NCBI GenBank assembly: GCA_023229575.1
Contig: JALNYZ010000011.1
Coordinates: 62,001-126,000 of the forward strand
Length of the DNA stretch: 64,000 bases
Reading direction: 5' to 3'
Origin: Prolixibacteraceae bacterium
GTDB taxonomy: Bacteria > Bacteroidota > Bacteroidia > Bacteroidales > Prolixibacteraceae
Positions 60,309 through 64,000 of this stretch are shown piece after piece (the first letter of the stretch is position 1; each line of letters opens with the position of its first letter). Below the pieces are notes generated by a model. The model was not told the DNA's origin and did not search any database. It saw only the letters and a program-made list of their open reading frames with translations. Made by a program: the position numbers and the translations under genes.

Positions 60309-63300
60309 GTAAACCAGATATACGTTCCCTGTTGGAATCAAGGATCCTTGTCCTTGATGGCGCCATGGGGACAATGATACAGCAGTACAAATTTTCAGAA
60401 GCCGATTTCAGGGGCGAACGTTTCAAAGAGTGGAACTCCTCCCTCAAAGGCAACAACGATCTGCTCTCACTGACCCGGCCACAAGCCATTACTGAAATTC
60501 ACGAAGCCTTCCTGAATGCTGGTGCCGATATCCTGGAAACCAATACTTTCAATGCAACTTCCATCTCGCAAAGCGACTACGGAACCGAAGCGTTTGTCCG
60601 CGAAATCAACCGGGAAGCTGCGAGAATTGCCGTTGAGGCAGCCCGGAAATTTACCAGCCCGGAAAAACCCCGCTATGTGGCAGGTTCGATCGGCCCTACC
60701 AACAAAACCTGCTCAATGTCTCCGGATGTAAACGATCCGGGTTTCAGGGCCATTTCGTTTCAGGATTTGAAAGCCTCCTACCATGAACAGATTGAAGGAC
60801 TATTGGAAGGCGGTGTCGATCTTTTGTTGGTCGAAACCATCTTCGATACCCTCAATTGCAAGGTTGCATTGGTGGCCATCAACGAGATCCTTGAAGAGAA
60901 GGGCATCAGGATACCCGTCATGGTTTCCGGAACCATCACCGACAAGAGCGGACGTACGCTATCGGGCCAGACCATCGAGGCTTTCCTTAATTCTGTCTCC
61001 CACATAGACCTTCTCACCATTGGACTGAATTGCTCATTCGGTGCAAAAGATATCCTTCCCTACCTGGAAGAACTGAGCAGGAAAGCCCCATTTTTGATCA
61101 GTGTACATCCCAATGCCGGATTGCCCAACCAGTTTGGCGAATACGATGAAACACCTGAAATGATGGGACTTCAGGTAGCAGAATTCACAAATAACCTGAC
61201 GGTCAATATTATCGGTGGTTGTTGTGGTACAACCCCCGGGCATATCAGGGAATTGGTAAAACTGGCAGCCACAGCCAGGCCTCACCGCAAAGCGCAACCC
61301 GAAAAAGTAACCCGCCTGAGCGGATTGGAACCGCTCACCATCGATAAACTCTCCAATTTTATCAACATCGGGGAACGGTGCAACGTTTCGGGATCCATCA
61401 AATTTGCCAGACTGATCCGAGACGGAAAATACGATGAAGCGCTCTCCGTAGCAAGGGAGATGGTTGAAGGCGGGGCCCAGGTCATCGACATCAACATGGA
61501 CGATGCCATGCTCGATGCCAAAAAGGAGATGGTCAGGTTTCTCAACCTGATCGCCTCAGAACCGGATATTTCGAGATTGCCAATCATGATTGATTCCTCC
61601 AAATGGGAGGTGATCGAGGCCGGGTTACAATGCATCCAGGGAAAGTCAATTGTCAACTCCATCAGTCTCAAAGAGGGGGAGGAACTTTTCCTCAATTGTG
61701 CCCGCAAGATCAGAAATTACGGAGCCGCAGTGGTGGTGATGGCTTTCGATGAAGAGGGGCAGGCCACCACCTACGAAAAGAGAATTGCTATTTGTGAAAG
61801 GGCTTATCACCTTCTGGTTGATAAAGTTCACTTTCCTGCAGAAGACATCATCTTTGATCCGAATATTCTCACGATAGGAACGGGTTTGGAAGAACACAAC
61901 AACTATGCGATCGACTTTTTCAGGACAACCACCTGGATCAAAGAGCATCTGCCTTACGCCAAAGTTAGCGGTGGAATATCCAATGTCTCCTTCTCCTTCC
62001 GGGGAAACAACATCTTACGGGAAGCCATCCATTCGGTCTTCCTGTTTCATGCCATCAAGGCAGGCCTGGACATGGGAATCGTCAATCCCGGAATGTTGCA
62101 GATTTACGACGAAATTCCGGCTGATTTACTTGAACTTGTTGAAGATCTCGTGCAAAACAGACGACCTGATGCGACAGAGCGTCTGCTCGAATTTTCCGAG
62201 AAAATTAAAGCCGTAGATGAAAAACAGGAAAAGATAGAAGCATGGAGGGAACTTCCCCTGGCCGAAAGGATTGAGCACGCCATGGTGAAGGGCATCACCG
62301 ACTTCATCGAAAGCGATGTGGCCGACCTGCTGCCTCAATTCGATTCCCCGCTGAATATCATCGAAGGGCCTTTGATGGACGGGATGAACAAAGTTGGCGA
62401 CCTTTTCGGATCTGGGAAAATGTTTCTCCCGCAGGTAATTAAGTCGGCCCGTGTCATGAAAAAAGCCGTGGCCTGGCTTCAGCCCTACATCGAGGAAGAG
62501 AAGAAATTGTTGCCCAACAAAGTCGTCGTGCAAAAGAAAATCCTCCTCGCTACCGTAAAAGGTGACGTGCATGACATTGGCAAAAATATCGTCGGCGTGG
62601 TACTCGCCTGCAACAATTACGAAGTCATCGACCTGGGGGTAATGGTGCCATGTGAAACCATTCTGGATACAGCCAAAAATGAAAAGGTCGATATCATCGG
62701 ATTAAGCGGGTTGATCACCCCATCGCTCGAGGAGATGGTGCACGTGGCAAAAGAGATGGAAAAGAGAGGCTTAAAACTGCCGTTGCTGATCGGTGGGGCA
62801 ACAACCTCTAAAATCCATACAGCTGTCAAAATTGCCCCCGAATACAGCAATACCACCCTCTATGTCAAAGATGCCTCCAGGTCTGTTCAGGTGGTGGCAG
62901 AATTGTTGTCGGGATCTCCTGAATTTCTAAAATCCACATTGGATGAGTACGCGGGTTTAAGGCAGGTTCACAGTGCTAAAAAACCAAAAGAATACTGGTC
63001 TTTGCAGGAGGCAAGGGAGAGAAAATTTCATCCTGATTTCGTAAAATATCCTATTTCCAAACCCAACTTTACCGGTACAAAATACTTCAATGATTACCCT
63101 CTGGAGGAGCTCCGAAAATACATCGACTGGACCTTTTTCTTCCTGGTATGGGAATTCAAAGGAAAATATCCGGCCATTCTGAGTGATCCCAACAAAGGAG
63201 AAGCCGCAAGTCAGCTCTTCAAAGAGGCCAATGAGTTTCTGGATGAGATCATCGCGAAAAAGATGATCCATGCCAATGGCGCAGTAGGTATTTGGCCAGC

Positions 63301-63985
63301 AAACAGTGTGATGGATGATACCGAATTGTACAAAGATGAAACCCGGTCTGAGCTCATCGGGAAATTCCACCAGTTGCGTCAACAGGAGAAAAAGACGGGG
63401 GCAACAAATCAACTTTGTCTGAGTGATTTTATCGCACCGAAAGAGACAGGAATACCTGATTATTGCGGTGCATTCGCCGTTACGGCCGGGATAGGTGTTG
63501 CCAAACTGGTCGCTCAATACAAAAAGGAGAACAACGATTACAAAGCCATCATGTTGGAGGCGCTCTCAGACAGGCTTGCAGAAGCTTTTGCAGAAAAATT
63601 ACATCAGTTGGTAAGAACCGACGTTTGGGGCTATCACAGGTTTGAATCGTTAACCCCTGAAGAGCTGATTGCCTCCAAATACCAGGGCATTCGTCCGGCT
63701 CCGGGCTATCCGGCCTGTCCGGAACACTCTGAAAAAGAGACGATATTCAATTTATTGCAGGCAGAAGGGCAATGCGGCATTTCTCTCACCGAACACTATT
63801 CCATGTATCCCAATGCCTCTGTTTGCGGCGTTTATTTTGCCCATCCCCAATCAAGGTATTTTGGCATTGAAAAGGTAGGGAAAGACCAGGTTAATGATTA
63901 TGCAATGCGAAAAGAGGTATCTCCCGAGTTTATCGAGAAATACCTTCCTGCCAACCTAAATTATGAACCGAAAAAAAGGGGATGA
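60305..63985 (+). CDS. metH: Cobalamin-dependent methionine synthase MetH
   Basis: A complete MetH of 1226 residues that transfers a methyl group from 5-methyl-THF via cobalamin to homocysteine. Homocysteine domain: DGAMGTMIQQYKF and Zn ligands Cys243 (GLNCSFG), Cys306 and Cys307 (GGCCGTTPGH). Pterin domain: NIGERCNVSGS, then VIDINMDDAMLD. Cobalamin domain: GDVHDIGKNIVGVVL with axial His756. Activation (SAM-binding) domain: GYPACPEHSEKE and MYPNASVCGVYFAHPQSRYF. All key residues present and length matches the E. coli enzyme (1227). It overlaps the COG2509 gene at its start. The ATG at 63982 overlaps its stop and probably starts the next gene. Confidence 0.98.
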   Translation: MSKPDIRSLLESRILVLDGAMGTMIQQYKFSEADFRGERFKEWNSSLKGNNDLLSLTRPQAITEIHEAFLNAGADILETNTFNATSISQSDYGTEAFVREINREAARIAVEAARKFTSPEKPRYVAGSIGPTNKTCSMSPDVNDPGFRAISFQDLKASYHEQIEGLLEGGVDLLLVETIFDTLNCKVALVAINEILEEKGIRIPVMVSGTITDKSGRTLSGQTIEAFLNSVSHIDLLTIGLNCSFGAKDILPYLEELSRKAPFLISVHPNAGLPNQFGEYDETPEMMGLQVAEFTNNLTVNIIGGCCGTTPGHIRELVKLAATARPHRKAQPEKVTRLSGLEPLTIDKLSNFINIGERCNVSGSIKFARLIRDGKYDEALSVAREMVEGGAQVIDINMDDAMLDAKKEMVRFLNLIASEPDISRLPIMIDSSKWEVIEAGLQCIQGKSIVNSISLKEGEELFLNCARKIRNYGAAVVVMAFDEEGQATTYEKRIAICERAYHLLVDKVHFPAEDIIFDPNILTIGTGLEEHNNYAIDFFRTTTWIKEHLPYAKVSGGISNVSFSFRGNNILREAIHSVFLFHAIKAGLDMGIVNPGMLQIYDEIPADLLELVEDLVQNRRPDATERLLEFSEKIKAVDEKQEKIEAWRELPLAERIEHAMVKGITDFIESDVADLLPQFDSPLNIIEGPLMDGMNKVGDLFGSGKMFLPQVIKSARVMKKAVAWLQPYIEEEKKLLPNKVVVQKKILLATVKGDVHDIGKNIVGVVLACNNYEVIDLGVMVPCETILDTAKNEKVDIIGLSGLITPSLEEMVHVAKEMEKRGLKLPLLIGGATTSKIHTAVKIAPEYSNTTLYVKDASRSVQVVAELLSGSPEFLKSTLDEYAGLRQVHSAKKPKEYWSLQEARERKFHPDFVKYPISKPNFTGTKYFNDYPLEELRKYIDWTFFFLVWEFKGKYPAILSDPNKGEAASQLFKEANEFLDEIIAKKMIHANGAVGIWPANSVMDDTELYKDETRSELIGKFHQLRQQEKKTGATNQLCLSDFIAPKETGIPDYCGAFAVTAGIGVAKLVAQYKKENNDYKAIMLEALSDRLAEAFAEKLHQLVRTDVWGYHRFESLTPEELIASKYQGIRPAPGYPACPEHSEKETIFNLLQAEGQCGISLTEHYSMYPNASVCGVYFAHPQSRYFGIEKVGKDQVNDYAMRKEVSPEFIEKYLPANLNYEPKKRG

Positions 63986-64000
63986 ACCAATTGGCCCATC
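63982..64000 (+). CDS. Possible next gene, only the first codons present
   Basis: ATG at 63982 overlaps the metH TGA at 63983-63985 (ATGA) and opens MNQLAH to the window edge. The genes upstream of metH use the same 4-bp overlap, so a third operon member (possibly metF) is likely. This is a guess without sequence. Confidence 0.3.

Overview
The window is chromosomal DNA from a member of the Bacteroidota, most likely a Bacteroidales/Marinilabiliales-type environmental anaerobe or facultative anaerobe. The evidence is two SusC/SusD outer-membrane pairs, an ECF sigma/FecR pair, a hybrid-type propeller sensor kinase, a LytS/LytTR pair, Bacteroidota promoter signatures (TAnnTTTG with an upstream TTG) and few Shine-Dalgarno sites. 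No rRNA, tRNA, CRISPR array or intact transposase was seen. The species assignment is inference.

Layout. 0-3.7 kb: envelope glycan transfer (a GT2 polyprenyl-phosphate sugar transferase, a GT39-like membrane transferase with a TPR tail, a tiny membrane protein). 3.7-4.8 kb: selD. 5.4-8.1 kb: a large secreted six-hairpin glycosidase-like protein. 8.5-9.4 kb: a glycyl-radical-enzyme activase interrupted by one in-frame TAG. 9.5-11.0 kb: a graveyard of RhuM and BRO-N fragments. 11.3-17.1 kb: an AT-rich, defence-island-like segment with an XRE-ImmA/IrrE plus PIN toxin-antitoxin pair, a three-gene ubiquitin-like conjugation operon (double multiubiquitin protein, DUF6791-ThiF E1-like enzyme, DUF6527 protein), an orphan HsdR-N-type nuclease flanked by direct repeats, and a PH-domain protein. 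17.1-20.1 kb: a transaldolase-family gene between two long repeat-rich spacers. 20.1-25.6 kb: a DUF3089 hydrolase, an aldo/keto reductase and a 1.1 kb-residue propeller sensor kinase. 26.2-30.0 kb: LytS-type kinase, an ACE-like (M2) lipoprotein lacking its catalytic Glu, and a LytTR response regulator. 30.1-34.8 kb: SusD/SusC pair 1. 35.4-37.0 kb: a small secreted protein and a GDPD. 37.1-40.5 kb: a selenium cluster (mnmH, yedF, class-V aminotransferase, DUF3343). 41-46.4 kb: a membrane protein, SMP-30 lactonase, an unknown anchored protein, a UroD/MtaA-family protein and an exported sugar isomerase-like protein. 46.8-54.1 kb: SusD/SusC pair 2 with FecR and its ECF sigma factor. 54.2-58.7 kb: ceramidase-like protein, HAD phosphatase, DUF6599 protein and a ferredoxin-type aldo/keto reductase. 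58.9-64 kb: a COG2509 flavoprotein overlapping a complete metH, with a possible next gene starting at the edge.

How the genes work together. SelD and the four-gene cluster 33 kb away form a coherent selenium pathway that ends in 2-selenouridine tRNA; no selA/selB is present here. The two SusCD systems are each next to a different regulatory apparatus (LytS/LytTR versus ECF/FecR). The most interesting accessory segment is 11.3-17.1 kb, where a compact bacterial ubiquitin-like system sits among toxin-antitoxin and nuclease genes.

A striking feature is the intergenic DNA. It is filled with several dispersed degenerate repeat families (a 'TTTGTGTAATCTGTGGT' family, a 'TTCTGAAAATTCTGCTTCAGACA'-like family, REP-like hairpins and 'CCCTTCGACAGGCTCAGGG' hairpins). 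Several of these run directly into start or stop codons of neighbouring genes.
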